A stretch of DNA of 64,000 nt from Terriglobia bacterium (lineage in GTDB: Bacteria; Acidobacteriota; Terriglobia; Bryobacterales; Bryobacteraceae), in contig JAIQFI010000018.1 in NCBI GenBank assembly GCA_020073345.1, positions 1 through 64,000 of the forward strand, read 5' to 3'. The position numbers and the translations under genes are program-made. How positions within the stretch are numbered: position 1 is the first letter of the stretch; the number at the start of each line of letters is the position of its first letter. The notes under the pieces were generated by a model. It was not told the origin of the DNA. It saw only the letters and a list, made by a program, of their open reading frames with translations, and did no database searches. Of the stretch, positions 1-8,808 are shown one piece after another.

Positions 1-102
1 ATCGAATCGGCAGCAATGCCGCTTTTCTTCAATGCCGCAGATGGTCCAGGGCGTGCACTTAGGGGAAGAGTTCAGCGATACCGATCAGGAGGATGGCAGG
101 AA

Positions 103-1041
103 ATGACGATGCGAGCGACGATGCGGGCCACGGCGGAAGTAAAGACGCGTGGGGCGAACGCCGTGAAGGCTGCGACGGCCGTCAGACAAGTAACGAAGAC
201 GGCGCTGCGCGCGGTCCCCAACAGCCGCCAGCGCGTTCCCGCGAAGCCCGTGGCAGCCAGCACCACCCGGCACGCGGCGCAGACGAACCCCGCTGCGGCT
301 AAGGCTATGGCGCAAGCCGCCAAGCTGGCCCGGCGCGACCGCGTCGTGCTGGAACACGTTCCTCTGGTGAAAGCCATCGCCGTGCGGGTTCACGAGAACC
401 TTCCGGTTCACGTGGATCTGGACGATCTGGTCCACGCCGGCATCCTGGGTCTGTTCGACGCCGCCAGCAAGTTCAATCCGGACAAACAAGTGGTGTTTTC
501 GAGCTACGCCAAGCACCGCATCAAGGGCGCGATTCTCGATAGCCTGCGCCAGCTCGACTGGGCTTCGCGCGACATGCGCCGTCGCCACAAACAGGTGGAA
601 GCCGCCACGCGCGATCTGGCCGCCGAGCTCCAGCGCAATCCCACCGAACAGGAAGTGGCGCAAAAGCTGGGCATGGACGCCGAGCGCTGGCGCACCATGA
701 TGATCGACCTCCGCAACGTGGGTCTGATTTCAGCATCCACCCGCGGCAATGAAGGCGACGATCTTCCCGCTCCCGATTTCCCGAGCAAACCCGAAACCCA
801 TCCCGATTCCATCTGCGCGCGGGAGCAACTGCGCAGTGTCCTGGGCGTTGCCATGAAGACGCTGCCGGAACGCTATCAGAAAGTGGTCATGCTGTATTAC
901 ACCAATGAGATGACCATGAAGGAAATCGGCGGCATCCTGGGGATCAACGAAAGCCGCGTTTCCCAGATCCACAAGTCGGCGCTCGAGAAGATGCAGGTCG
1001 CGCTCGAATCCACCGGGATCACGTCGGCGCAAGCGTTCTAA
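103..1041 (+). CDS. FliA/WhiG-type RNA polymerase sigma factor
   Basis: Alternative sigma factor of the sigma-28 (FliA/WhiG/SigD) branch of the sigma-70 family, which directs RNA polymerase to a promoter subset. Region 2 lies at about residues 85-150 (LVHAGILGLFDAASKF, then SSYAKHRIKGAILDSLR), region 3 at about 160-200, region 4 at about 250-300 with the helix-turn-helix MKEIGGILGINESRVSQIH. I place the start at the ATG at 103 because AGGAGG sits at 87-92; the frame is open further upstream to 16. The first 70 or so residues are Ala/Arg/Lys/Thr-rich with no domain, an unusual basic tail for this family (usual length 230-260; here 312). No flagellar gene is in the window, so a motility role is not supported here. 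Class is sure; regulon unknown. Confidence 0.93.
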   Translation: MTMRATMRATAEVKTRGANAVKAATAVRQVTKTALRAVPNSRQRVPAKPVAASTTRHAAQTNPAAAKAMAQAAKLARRDRVVLEHVPLVKAIAVRVHENLPVHVDLDDLVHAGILGLFDAASKFNPDKQVVFSSYAKHRIKGAILDSLRQLDWASRDMRRRHKQVEAATRDLAAELQRNPTEQEVAQKLGMDAERWRTMMIDLRNVGLISASTRGNEGDDLPAPDFPSKPETHPDSICAREQLRSVLGVAMKTLPERYQKVVMLYYTNEMTMKEIGGILGINESRVSQIHKSALEKMQVALESTGITSAQAF

Positions 1042-1071
1042 GAAACCGCCGAAAGGGTCGCCAGCCGCTGC

Positions 1072-1077
1072 TAGAAT
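1072..1077 (+). promoter_or_regulatory. -10-like box TAGAAT before the helicase gene
   Basis: TAGAAT ends 11 bases before the GTG start of the helicase gene. No good -35 hexamer is seen at the right distance. A start site about 7 bases downstream would leave a leader of about 5 bases. Same pattern as at several other genes here. Confidence 0.35.
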
Positions 1078-1088
1078 CGTTGTTGTAG

Positions 1089-3029
1089 GTGGCTGCATCC
1101 CCCAAAACTCTCACCGTCCGCCAGTTCTTTGGCCGTAAAGGCTTACTTTCCGAGTGGCATCCCGGTTACGAATACCGCGAGGGCCAGTTGCGCATGGCCG
1201 AAGCCGTTGAGAGCGCTCTGGCCGACAAGAAACACCTGATCGTCGAAGCCGGCACGGGCACCGGCAAGACTTTGGCGTACCTGGTTCCCGCGATCCTCTC
1301 GGGCAAGCGCATCGTGATCTCCACCGGGACCAAGAATCTTCAGGAACAGCTCTTCTTCAAGGACATCCCGTTTCTCGAAAAGCACCTGGGACCTCTGCGC
1401 GCATGCTACATGAAAGGGCGCGCCAACTACGCCTGCCGCCAGAAAATCTACGATGCCGAAAAGGAACCCGTGCTGGCGGGTCTGGAAGAAGTCGCCGATT
1501 TTCAGGTGATTCAGGCCTGGGAAAAGACCACCGAGACGGGCGACCGTGCTGAGATCAAGAGTCTCCCGGAAAACAGTCCGGCGTGGGCCAAGATGGATGC
1601 TCGGGGCGAGCTGTGCAGCGGCCAGAAGTGCCCGCAGTTCGAGCGCTGCTTCATCACACGCATGCACCAGAAGGCCAGCGAAAGCGATCTTATCATCGTC
1701 AACCACCACTTGTTCTTCGCCGATCTCGCGGTGAAGGAAGATGAGCGCGGCGCGATCATCCCGGACTACAACGCCGTGATCTTCGACGAGGCTCACGAAG
1801 TCGAGGACGTCGCTGGACAATACTTCGGCGTATCGATTTCAAGCGGTCAGGTCGAGGATCTGACGCGCGATGTGGCGTCGCTGGCCCACCGCAAGCAGTT
1901 CGGCAGCGAGGAGCTGGACCGCATTCTGGTTACGTTGAACGATAAGGCCGCAAAGTTCTTCACTTTATTTGGCGCTGCGGAAGGCCGCACGGGATTCCGC
2001 GCACATGCCGCGTTCCTTGAAGAGAACGAGGAGACTTATCGCGACGTGCTGCGCGCGCTGGAGATGGTGACGCTGCAACTGGATCTAGTGAAGGCGCCGC
2101 CGGACGAGGCGCTTCCCTTGGTCGCACGGGCCCGCGAGATGGCCCGCAAACTCGAGTTCTGGATGGGGGGTTCAAACGGGATCCCCGACAAGAGTTACGT
2201 GTACTGGATCGAGCGCCGCGGTCGCCGGACTTTCTTACAGGCGACGCCTATCGAAATTTCGCAGCTCCTCGACGAACGCCTCTTTGACCGCGTGGACACC
2301 GCCATCCTGACCTCGGCGACCCTGGCCGTCGCAGGCAGTTTCGAATACACGCTGCGCCGGCTGGGCCTGCGCGCGGCTCGCACGGAGCTGGTCCCGAGCC
2401 ATTTCGATCACAAGAAACAAGCCCTGCTCTACGTTCCGCAAAACCTGCCCGACCCGCGCAGTCCGGCGTTCACGGCCGCCGCGGCGCAGGAGATCGTCGA
2501 GATCCTCACGCTGAGTCGCGGACGGGCCTTCGTGCTGTTCACCAGCTACCAGCAGATGCGGCTGATCTACGATCGTGTGTCGCTCGAAATTCCGTACCAG
2601 ACCCTGCTGCAAGGAACGGGGCCGCGCAGCGCACTGCTCGAAGAGTTTCGCTCGACGCCCAACGCGGTGCTGTTCGCGACTTCGTCGTTCTGGCAAGGCG
2701 TGGATGTGCCGGGCGAGCAGTTGAGTTGCGTTATTATCGATAAGCTGCCGTTCGCGGTACCGAGTGACCCGGTGGTGGAAGCTCGCATCGCGGCGATCAA
2801 GAACGATGGCGGGAACGCTTTTAACGAATACCAGGTCCCGCAAGCCGCCATCGCGCTGAAGCAGGGTTTCGGGCGATTGATCCGCAGCCGCACGGATCGT
2901 GGGGTGCTGGCGTTGCTGGATCATCGGATTTCGAAAACGCGGTACGGGCAGATCTTCTTCGACAGCCTGCCCGAATATGGCTTTACGACTCGACGTGAAG
3001 AAGTAGAGAAGTTTTTTAAACATGTTTGA
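1089..3029 (+). CDS. DinG/XPD-family ATP-dependent DNA helicase
   Basis: Superfamily 2 iron-sulfur helicase of the DinG/YoaA/XPD family, 646 residues, unwinding DNA 5' to 3' in repair and removal of R-loops or D-loops. Walker A GTGTGKT is near residue 56, the DEAH box (FDEAHEVED) near 232, and motif VI (QGFGRLIRSRTDRG) near 595. Between motifs Ia and II lie the cysteines expected for a 4Fe-4S cluster (one in NYACR, three in LCSGQKCPQFERC). Start is GTG at 1089; no ATG gives the family N-terminus. The stop overlaps the next gene by 8 bases, so helicase, queD and mmcQ probably form one operon. Whether it is the dinG or yoaA orthologue cannot be settled by eye. Confidence 0.93.
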   Translation: MAASPKTLTVRQFFGRKGLLSEWHPGYEYREGQLRMAEAVESALADKKHLIVEAGTGTGKTLAYLVPAILSGKRIVISTGTKNLQEQLFFKDIPFLEKHLGPLRACYMKGRANYACRQKIYDAEKEPVLAGLEEVADFQVIQAWEKTTETGDRAEIKSLPENSPAWAKMDARGELCSGQKCPQFERCFITRMHQKASESDLIIVNHHLFFADLAVKEDERGAIIPDYNAVIFDEAHEVEDVAGQYFGVSISSGQVEDLTRDVASLAHRKQFGSEELDRILVTLNDKAAKFFTLFGAAEGRTGFRAHAAFLEENEETYRDVLRALEMVTLQLDLVKAPPDEALPLVARAREMARKLEFWMGGSNGIPDKSYVYWIERRGRRTFLQATPIEISQLLDERLFDRVDTAILTSATLAVAGSFEYTLRRLGLRAARTELVPSHFDHKKQALLYVPQNLPDPRSPAFTAAAAQEIVEILTLSRGRAFVLFTSYQQMRLIYDRVSLEIPYQTLLQGTGPRSALLEEFRSTPNAVLFATSSFWQGVDVPGEQLSCVIIDKLPFAVPSDPVVEARIAAIKNDGGNAFNEYQVPQAAIALKQGFGRLIRSRTDRGVLALLDHRISKTRYGQIFFDSLPEYGFTTRREEVEKFFKHV

Positions 3030-3396
3030 AGTTACGGTAGAACAGACTTTTGCGGCAGCCCACGCGCTCCGCAATTACAAAGGCAGTTGCGAGAATCTCC
3101 ACGGGCACAACTTCAAAGTGCAAGTGGTTCTGGCGGGGGAGCGGCTCGACGACGCCGGCATGCTAGTCGATTTCATCGACGTGAAGAACCTGATGGGTCA
3201 GGTGATGGCTCGCCTGGATCACCAAAATCTGAATGAGGTCGCGCCCTTCGATGTGAAGAATCCCTCGGCGGAGAATATTGCCGAGTACTTCTACTCGCAA
3301 ATGACCAGCGGGCTGCTCAACACGCCTGTTCCCGTGCGCATTCTCGAAGTGAAGATCTGGGAAACCGACATTCAGAGCGCTACCTATAGACCATGA
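3022..3396 (+). CDS. queD: 6-carboxytetrahydropterin synthase (QueD/PTPS family)
   Basis: Converts 7,8-dihydroneopterin triphosphate to 6-carboxy-5,6,7,8-tetrahydropterin, the second step to queuosine and other 7-deazapurines. The 124-residue length is typical. The zinc ligands are visible: His14 in FAAAHAL and His27/His29 in the CENLHGHNF motif, with Cys23 in the place of the catalytic Cys of QueD enzymes. The conserved LDHQNLNE and PSAENIAEY stretches are present. It overlaps the helicase upstream by 8 bases and the next gene by 4 bases (ATGA). No other queuosine gene lies in the window. A 6-pyruvoyl-tetrahydropterin synthase role is the alternative, but the CxxxHGH spacing favours QueD. 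Confidence 0.9.
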   Translation: MFEVTVEQTFAAAHALRNYKGSCENLHGHNFKVQVVLAGERLDDAGMLVDFIDVKNLMGQVMARLDHQNLNEVAPFDVKNPSAENIAEYFYSQMTSGLLNTPVPVRILEVKIWETDIQSATYRP

Positions 3397-3758
3397 ATGT
3401 TGACTGGGTTCGTACGCATTGCATGGCGCTTCCGCATACCACGGAACACGTCCTGTGGGGCGACGACCTGGTGTTCAAGATCGGCGGCAAGATGTACGCG
3501 GCCGCGGTCATGGTGCCTCATAAGATCGTGATGTCATTCAAGTGCACACCGGAGGTTTTCGCGGAACTGGTGGAACGGCCTGGAATCATACCGGCGCCGT
3601 ATTCGGCCCGCTCGCATTGGGTCGCGCTGGAGCGGGAAGACGCGCTGCCGCGCGCCGAGATCAAACGCCTGATCCGGCAGTCTTACGATCTGGTGATCGC
3701 CAAGTTGCCCAAGAAAAAGCAAGCCGAGCTCATGAAGCCGGCGAAAGCCCGCAAATAG
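3393..3758 (+). CDS. MmcQ/YjbR family protein
   Basis: 121-residue protein of the MmcQ/YjbR (DUF419) family, a small fold with a CyaY-like topology often labelled DNA-binding, though the biochemical role is unknown. Family features seen: N-terminal short helix with PHTTEHVLWGD, the strand VFKIGGKMYAA, then the Phe-rich strand MSFKCTPEVF and the SHWVALER region, ending in a Lys-rich tail. Start codon overlaps the queD stop (ATGA), which points to translational coupling in the dinG-queD-mmcQ set. It ends 2 bases from the convergent glycosyltransferase gene, leaving no room for a dedicated terminator. Confidence 0.85.
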   Translation: MNVDWVRTHCMALPHTTEHVLWGDDLVFKIGGKMYAAAVMVPHKIVMSFKCTPEVFAELVERPGIIPAPYSARSHWVALEREDALPRAEIKRLIRQSYDLVIAKLPKKKQAELMKPAKARK

Positions 3759-3759
3759 T

Positions 3760-5391
3760 CTAAGCTTTGGCGGCTTGCGCTCGCGGGGAGGCGAGTGCGC
3801 GCTGGCGCTCGAAGGCCAGCTTGCCTTGATATTCTTCCCACAACGTGGTGACGCCGGCCCAGAAGTAACCACCCACGAAGAGCAGCAGGAACGGGAGCGC
3901 CAGGTAATTGTACGACTGGATCGCATAGACCACGATCGCCAGAAAACCGGTTCCGGCCGCGAGCTCGGCATAGGGGAGCCATCCGCTGCGCCGGCGGTAC
4001 TGTAAATTCGCAAGTGTCGTCTTCTGGGCGCCGTATTTGGCGGTGCGCGCGAACGCCGTCTGATATCCCACCAGCGCCTCGATCACGGCCTTGGTGTTGA
4101 TGATGGTCAGCGCCACGCCCGCCGCCATCAGAGCCGGCAGGAAGAGGATGGTTCGTTTCCAATTGCGCGGGAACAGCTCGCGCTGGGCGACCACGTAGAA
4201 TGCCGAAATCGACCAAAAGGACGCCGCGATCAGCGGCAGGTCGATCAAAACCATCTCGAACCAGCCCATATAGAAACGCACGATCATCACCGGCAGCATC
4301 AGCAGGCTGACCACGATCATCAGCGGGTAGCCGACATTCGGCGTCAGATGGAAAAACGCCTCCGCCTTCACGCGCCACGGCAGTTTGGCACGCAAAATCG
4401 AGGGCAACAGTTTCATCGCAACCTGAGTCAGTCCCTTGGCCCAGCGCGACTGCTGCACCTGGAAGCCGTAGGTTTCTACCGGCAGCTCCGAAGGACACTC
4501 GATGGCGGGAGCATACACGAATTTCCAGCCCTTGAGCTGGGCGCGATAACTGAGATCGGAATCTTCTGTGAGCGTGTCGTGCTGCCAGCCGCCCGCGTCC
4601 GCGATCATCGACCGGCGCAGGATGCCGGCCGTGCCGTTGAAGTTGAAAAACAGCCCGCCGCCCGAGCGCGCGATGTGTTCCAGCACAAAGTGGCCATCCA
4701 GCAGGATGGCTTGCACCTCGGTCAGGACGTTGTGTCCACGGTTCAGATACGTCCAGCGGGTCTGCACCATCCCCACCTTCGGATCGGTGAAATGGTGCAC
4801 CGTGCGCTGCAGAAAATCGACGGGCGGGACGAAATCGGCGTCGAAAACGGCGACCACTTCGCCGGTGGCGGTCTTCAGCCCGTTTTCCAGGGCTCCCGCC
4901 TTATATCCGTGCCGGTTCGTCCGGTGAATGTATTCAATCGGCAGCCCGGAGTCTCGATACTCGCGAACCAGTTCCTCGGTGAAGGGATGAGTGTCGTCCG
5001 TGGAATCGTCCAACACCTGGATCTGCAGCAAATGGCGGGGGTAATCGATTTTGGAGGTTTCCTCCAGCAGGCGTTCGACCACGAAGCGCTCATTGAAAAT
5101 CGGGAGCTGGATGGTGACGCGCGGCAGTTCGACAAAGCGCATCGGCGGCTCGGCTTCGCGCATCCGCTTGCGATGCTTCATGTAGCCGCGGATGGTCTCA
5201 TAGCGGTGCAGCCCGTACACGGACAGCACGGCGAGAACCGCGAAATACGGGACCATGATGGCCCAGTCGAAGAATTCCAGATGGTGGATGCCCTTGAAAG
5301 TGTCGTCGAACAGCACGTCGGTGATCCGGCTGCTGAACGAGGAGACTCCTGTAGCAAGCAGGAAGGCGGGTATCTGCACTAATGTTGTCAT
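3760..5391 (-). CDS. Membrane glycosyltransferase, family 2 (cellulose-synthase-like)
   Basis: Processive-type GT2 enzyme in the inner membrane, 543 residues. One membrane span at about 42-62 precedes the cytoplasmic catalytic domain (about 90-330), which has all expected acidic motifs: LDDSTDD at 127, DAD at 184-186, TED at 275-277 and QxxRW at 313-317 (QQSRW). Four or five further spans follow from about 357 to 520. This is the architecture of cellulose, beta-glucan or PNAG synthases, but without a PilZ domain and without bcsB/bcsZ-type neighbours, so the polymer or glycolipid product cannot be named. It stands alone on the minus strand, with a 133-base divergent gap to the aldolase gene containing a 9-bp inverted repeat. 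Confidence 0.88.
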   Translation of the reverse strand: MTTLVQIPAFLLATGVSSFSSRITDVLFDDTFKGIHHLEFFDWAIMVPYFAVLAVLSVYGLHRYETIRGYMKHRKRMREAEPPMRFVELPRVTIQLPIFNERFVVERLLEETSKIDYPRHLLQIQVLDDSTDDTHPFTEELVREYRDSGLPIEYIHRTNRHGYKAGALENGLKTATGEVVAVFDADFVPPVDFLQRTVHHFTDPKVGMVQTRWTYLNRGHNVLTEVQAILLDGHFVLEHIARSGGGLFFNFNGTAGILRRSMIADAGGWQHDTLTEDSDLSYRAQLKGWKFVYAPAIECPSELPVETYGFQVQQSRWAKGLTQVAMKLLPSILRAKLPWRVKAEAFFHLTPNVGYPLMIVVSLLMLPVMIVRFYMGWFEMVLIDLPLIAASFWSISAFYVVAQRELFPRNWKRTILFLPALMAAGVALTIINTKAVIEALVGYQTAFARTAKYGAQKTTLANLQYRRRSGWLPYAELAAGTGFLAIVVYAIQSYNYLALPFLLLFVGGYFWAGVTTLWEEYQGKLAFERQRALASPRAQAAKA

Positions 5392-5420
5392 CCCTCTGGT
5401 TTCTTTAGGAGCACAATGAC

Positions 5421-5459
5421 CGGCTCCGTTTCGTTAGCTCAGGACGGCTGACGGAGCCG
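5421..5459. repeat. Inverted repeat in divergent intergenic region
   Basis: CGGCTCCGT at 5421-5429 is matched perfectly by ACGGAGCCG at 5451-5459, with a 21-base loop. It sits between the divergent glycosyltransferase and aldolase starts, so it is not placed as a terminator. An operator or a dispersed hairpin element are both possible. Confidence 0.5.
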
Positions 5460-5524
5460 TAAAACATTAACATTATAGGCGATTTCCGCCGATGGATGCT
5501 ACACTGACCAACAGGGAGCGTCTT

Positions 5525-6187
5525 ATGCGTTTCTTTCTCGATACGGCGAATCTGGAAGAGTTGAAGGCTGGCGCCCGCTGGGGCGTCGTAGACGGAGTTA
5601 CCACCAACCCCTCGCTCATTGCCAAAGAGGGCGTGCCGATCGAGGAGCAGGTCCGCAAGATCTGCGAAATCGTCAACGGCGACATCAGCGCCGAGGTAGT
5701 GGCCACCGACACCGAGGGGATGCTCACCGAGGGCCGCAAGCTGGCCAAAATCCACAAAAACATCGTGGTGAAGGTTCCCCTGACCCGCGATGGCATCCGC
5801 GCATGTTCGATGTTCAGCCGCGAAGGAATTCGCGTGAACGTGACGCTGTGTTTTTCCGCCGGACAGGCGATCCTGGCCGCGAAAGCCGGGGCATATTTCG
5901 TCAGTCCTTTTGTCGGCCGCCTGGATGACACCGGCTGGAACGGCATGGAGCTGATCCGCGATATCGTCCAGATCTACAAGAATTACGGCTACACCACGCA
6001 GGTGCTGGCCGCGTCGCTGCGACACTCGATGCACGTGATCGATGCCGCCAAAGCCGGCGCGCACATCGGGACCATGCCGTTCAAGGTCCTGGACGCCCTG
6101 TTCAATCATCCGCTCACCGACAAGGGTCTGGACCAGTTCCTCAAGGACTACGCCAAGGCCTTTCAGGACGTCCCGGTTGCCCGCTAG
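5525..6187 (+). CDS. Transaldolase-family protein (fructose-6-phosphate aldolase type)
   Basis: Short class of transaldolase (TalC/FSA, 220 residues), a class I aldolase of the sugar-phosphate network. It begins [13 protein letters not shown] and has the [11 protein letters not shown] motif, the Schiff-base lysine in the NIVVKVPLT strand, and the barrel strands [12 protein letters not shown] and [12 protein letters not shown]. Start is the ATG at 5525, with GGGAG at 5514-5518, rather than an upstream ATG at 5492. A TACACT box at 5500-5505 is a plausible -10. In this subfamily annotation alternates between fructose-6-phosphate aldolase and genuine transaldolase; sequence alone does not decide. 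Confidence 0.9.
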   Translation: MRFFLDTANLEELKAGARWGVVDGVTTNPSLIAKEGVPIEEQVRKICEIVNGDISAEVVATDTEGMLTEGRKLAKIHKNIVVKVPLTRDGIRACSMFSREGIRVNVTLCFSAGQAILAAKAGAYFVSPFVGRLDDTGWNGMELIRDIVQIYKNYGYTTQVLAASLRHSMHVIDAAKAGAHIGTMPFKVLDALFNHPLTDKGLDQFLKDYAKAFQDVPVAR

Positions 6188-6206
6188 GTCCTTCCTGCCA
6201 AGGACA

Positions 6207-6590
6207 ATGTCACCCGGCACGAAGCTGGCTATCCTGGGAGCGATGGGTGCGGGAGTCCTTGGTTTTGGCGTGCGGCTCGCCCTGCGGATGATGCAGGCCA
6301 ATCCGGAAAAACGGGAACGCAAACGCCGCCTGGAGCTGCACCGGCACGGCCGGCTGGGCGATGCCCTCATTACCGAAGCCACCGACGCCATGCTGTATTA
6401 CTCGTACTCGGTGGGGGGCGTGCAGTACGAGGCGTCCCAGGATGTCAGCGGGTTGCGCGACCTGCTCCCACCCGAGCCTGAACGCCTTATCGGCGCTGCC
6501 AGCCTTAAGTATTCGTCACGAAATCCCGCGAATTCGATCCTGATCTGCGAGGAATGGAGTGGATTGCGGGCTCCCTCCCGGGCAGCCTAA
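6207..6590 (+). CDS. Small membrane-anchored hypothetical protein
   Basis: 127 residues from the ATG at 6207, 19 bases after the aldolase stop. One N-terminal hydrophobic segment (about residues 7-27) is followed by a Lys/Arg-rich stretch (NPEKRERKRRLELHRHG) and a soluble domain with YYSYSVGGVQYEASQDVSG, which resembles the extracytoplasmic strand pattern of DUF3592-type proteins (a response to size of bilayer or envelope is not shown). I do not recognise the family with confidence. The spacing suggests co-transcription with the aldolase. Confidence 0.6.
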   Translation: MSPGTKLAILGAMGAGVLGFGVRLALRMMQANPEKRERKRRLELHRHGRLGDALITEATDAMLYYSYSVGGVQYEASQDVSGLRDLLPPEPERLIGAASLKYSSRNPANSILICEEWSGLRAPSRAA

Positions 6591-6635
6591 GCCGGGGCGC
6601 TTGAAACGATTCCCTTCGCGTGGTATCAATTCAGC

Positions 6636-7127
6636 GTGAAACGATTCATTCTGCTGCTGCTGCCCTTGACCCTGTTCTCTGCGGACCTTGTAAAAGAAGT
6701 CCGTCACGAGCTGGTCACGTTGCCCTATTATGGGGTGTTCGACAACCTGTCGTACCGCGTGGATGGGTCGAAAGTCACGCTGTTCGGGCAGGTCCGGGAG
6801 CCGAAGCTCAAGAGCGACGCGGAGAAGGCCGTCAAGAGCATTGAAGGCGTGTCCGCGGTGGATAACCAGATCGAAGTTATGCCGCTCTCGCCCATGGACG
6901 ATCAGACCCGGCTGGCGGTCTATCGCGCGATCTATTCGAAGCCCAACTTGCAACGCTACCAGATGGGCGCCGTGCCTCCCATCCACATCATCGTCAAGAA
7001 CGGCGATGTGACGCTGGAAGGTGTAGTGGCGAACCAAATGGACAAGGACGTGGCGGGAATCGCCGCGAAAGGCGTCGGTAGCGCGCACAAGGTGAACAAC
7101 AACCTTAGGACAGATTCGGCGAAGTAG
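6636..7127 (+). CDS. BON-domain periplasmic protein
   Basis: 163-residue exported protein with a signal peptide (MKRFILLLLPLTLFSA) and two BON (OsmY/nodulation) domains, roughly residues 18-88 and 92-158. Each has the usual pattern of helix, strand with VTLFGQV or VTLEGVV, helix, then strand ending in VDNQIEV or VNNNLR. BON domains bind phospholipid or envelope components and occur in osmotic-shock proteins. Start is GTG at 6636, with a TATCAA box just 6 bases upstream, so the mRNA may be leaderless. The 3' end overlaps the convergent DUF2461 gene by 23 bases. Confidence 0.8.
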   Translation: MKRFILLLLPLTLFSADLVKEVRHELVTLPYYGVFDNLSYRVDGSKVTLFGQVREPKLKSDAEKAVKSIEGVSAVDNQIEVMPLSPMDDQTRLAVYRAIYSKPNLQRYQMGAVPPIHIIVKNGDVTLEGVVANQMDKDVAGIAAKGVGSAHKVNNNLRTDSAK

Positions 7128-7812
7128 CGCTGGCCGATTTTAGCGCGTTTTTTCGCAAGGGCGCGTTCAACATGGCGATCACCGGCGCGGCGGCGCGGAA
7201 GCGTTTCACCAGCTCCGGGAGCAATCGCGGCGTGGTCGCGAGCTTTGTGTCCAGTTCCACCCAATACAGCCACTGCTTCATCCGGATCAGATCCTCGGCC
7301 GGGTGGCTGGCGTCGAACCCCTTGGGCATCCGCGTCACCGCACTGCCTTCCAGTTTCCCCAGCAGTTTTTGCGGCTGGCGCGCGGCGGCTCGGAATTTCT
7401 TGTGGTTTTCGGCCAGCCACATGCGAACTGCCCGAAGTTCATCCGGACCCGGCATGTAGGACCCGGCGGCGATTCCTACTGATTTTTCGGTGAGATGAAA
7501 ATAGAACCCGGCGGAAGACTGTTTTCCCAGGCCGTGATGCGGAAAAATAGCGGCGACATGGGTCTTGTACGGCGTCTTGTCCGCGCTGAAGCGTGTGTCG
7601 CGATAGATGCGGTACACGGCTTTCTTAGGGTCGGTGATGTGATCCGGGGCGAAATCCAGCAGCTCGGCGTTGATCGCTTCCACCAGTTGGATCATGGGAG
7701 CCTTCAGCTTGGTCTCGAAGATCTCCTTGCGGGGCTGGAACCATTCGCGGCGGTTGTTTCGTTTAAGGCTTCGCAGAAACGTCAAAGCTTCGGGAGAGAA
7801 TCCGGGAAACAT
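7105..7812 (-). CDS. DUF2461 (TIGR02453) family protein
   Basis: 235 residues starting at the ATG at 7812 (MFPGFSPEALTFLRSLKRNN), the standard N-terminus of the DUF2461/TIGR02453 family of conserved bacterial and fungal proteins of unknown function. Conserved landmarks seen: NNRREWFQPRKEIFE, IYRDTRFSADKTPYKTH, and GFYFHL followed by the GIAAGSYMPGPDEL motif. Divergent from murB with only 10 bases between the two starts, so their promoters must overlap the opposing coding or leader regions. It overlaps the BON gene at its 3' end. Function unknown. Confidence 0.85.
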   Translation of the reverse strand: MFPGFSPEALTFLRSLKRNNRREWFQPRKEIFETKLKAPMIQLVEAINAELLDFAPDHITDPKKAVYRIYRDTRFSADKTPYKTHVAAIFPHHGLGKQSSAGFYFHLTEKSVGIAAGSYMPGPDELRAVRMWLAENHKKFRAAARQPQKLLGKLEGSAVTRMPKGFDASHPAEDLIRMKQWLYWVELDTKLATTPRLLPELVKRFRAAAPVIAMLNAPLRKNALKSASATSPNLS

Positions 7813-7822
7813 ATTACCCTTG

Positions 7823-8788
7823 ATGAAAGAGATGTTGGCACGCCTCGCGGCAGTTCTTAACGAGATTCCTGGATTACAGTTTACCGAAAACGTTTCATTG
7901 AGCAGCGTGACGCGATTCGCGATCGGCGGCCCGGCACGGATCCTGGCGGACGCCTCCACGGAAACCGCCCTCATCGCAGTGCTGGACGCCGTCGGCGATG
8001 ATCCGCACGCTTTAATCGGTGGAGGAACCAACCTGGTGGCGGACGACCGCGGATTTCCCGGTGTGGTCCTGCGCTACACCGCAAACACCATCGAAATCGA
8101 GGGGCCCGTGGTACGTGTCCCTGCGGGCACCGTGCTCCAGAGCCTGGTGGATGCCACCATCGCAGCCGGACTTGAAGGATTGCACACCATGACCGGCATC
8201 CCCGGATGGGTGGGAGGCGCCATCTACGGGAATGCCGGGGCGTACGGCCACTCGATCCACGAGTTCGTCGAATCCGTTCGCTTCTTCGACGGCGTGGCAG
8301 TAAGAGAAATCGGCAACGCCGCGTGCGAATTCCACTATCGCGAAAGCGTGTTCAAACGCCACAAGGATTGGATTGTGCTCGAAGCCACGTTGCGCCTTCC
8401 TCCCGGGGATCCCGCGACGCTGCGGATTGCGGCGGAAGGGATTCTCAAAGTCCGCAACGAGAAGTATCCGCCCACAATGCGCTGCGCCGGCAGCATCTTC
8501 AAGAACCTGATTCTCGCCGAGCTTCCCGAATCCGTCCGCGCCCAGGTTCCCGATCGGGTGATCCGCGAGGGCAAAGTACCCTCGGCCTATTTCATGGAGC
8601 TGGTGGGAGCCAAAGGCATGGTGCTGGGAGGCGTCCAGGTGGCCGACTACCACGCAAACCTGATTTACAATGCGGGCGGTGGCACTTCGCACCAGGTGCG
8701 GGAGCTGATTGAGACGCTCAAACGCCGGGTGAAGGACCAGTGCGGACTCCTGCTGGAGGAGGAAGTGCAATACCTGGGCTGTTCCTGA
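7823..8788 (+). CDS. murB: UDP-N-acetylenolpyruvoylglucosamine reductase
   Basis: FAD- and NADPH-dependent reductase making UDP-N-acetylmuramate for peptidoglycan. 321 residues, the shorter type II form. FAD-binding landmarks: TRFAIGGPA near the N-terminus, LIGGGTNLV, and the GIPGWVGGAIYGNAGAYG loop. In the C-terminal substrate domain the proton-donating Ser is in RCAGSIFKNL and the catalytic Glu in LLEEEVQYLG. Start chosen at ATG 7823 (MKEMLARL); ATG 7832 is a close alternative. It lies outside any mur/fts cluster and is divergent from the DUF2461 gene by 10 bases. Confidence 0.95.
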   Translation: MKEMLARLAAVLNEIPGLQFTENVSLSSVTRFAIGGPARILADASTETALIAVLDAVGDDPHALIGGGTNLVADDRGFPGVVLRYTANTIEIEGPVVRVPAGTVLQSLVDATIAAGLEGLHTMTGIPGWVGGAIYGNAGAYGHSIHEFVESVRFFDGVAVREIGNAACEFHYRESVFKRHKDWIVLEATLRLPPGDPATLRIAAEGILKVRNEKYPPTMRCAGSIFKNLILAELPESVRAQVPDRVIREGKVPSAYFMELVGAKGMVLGGVQVADYHANLIYNAGGGTSHQVRELIETLKRRVKDQCGLLLEEEVQYLGCS

Positions 8789-8808
8789 CCTTCCATCACT
8801 GCACGGCG

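Noticed and set aside
1-102. A gene before the sigma factor
   Set aside because: The first 102 bases hold no other supported start or protein; the frame upstream of 103 lacks a ribosome site and family similarity.
4348-5382. A 344-codon plus-strand frame opposite the glycosyltransferase
   Set aside because: Antisense to GT2 with all catalytic motifs intact; no motif in the reverse product.
7129-7811. Plus-strand frames running into murB
   Set aside because: Overlap the DUF2461 gene in reverse; the murB similarity starts only at 7823.
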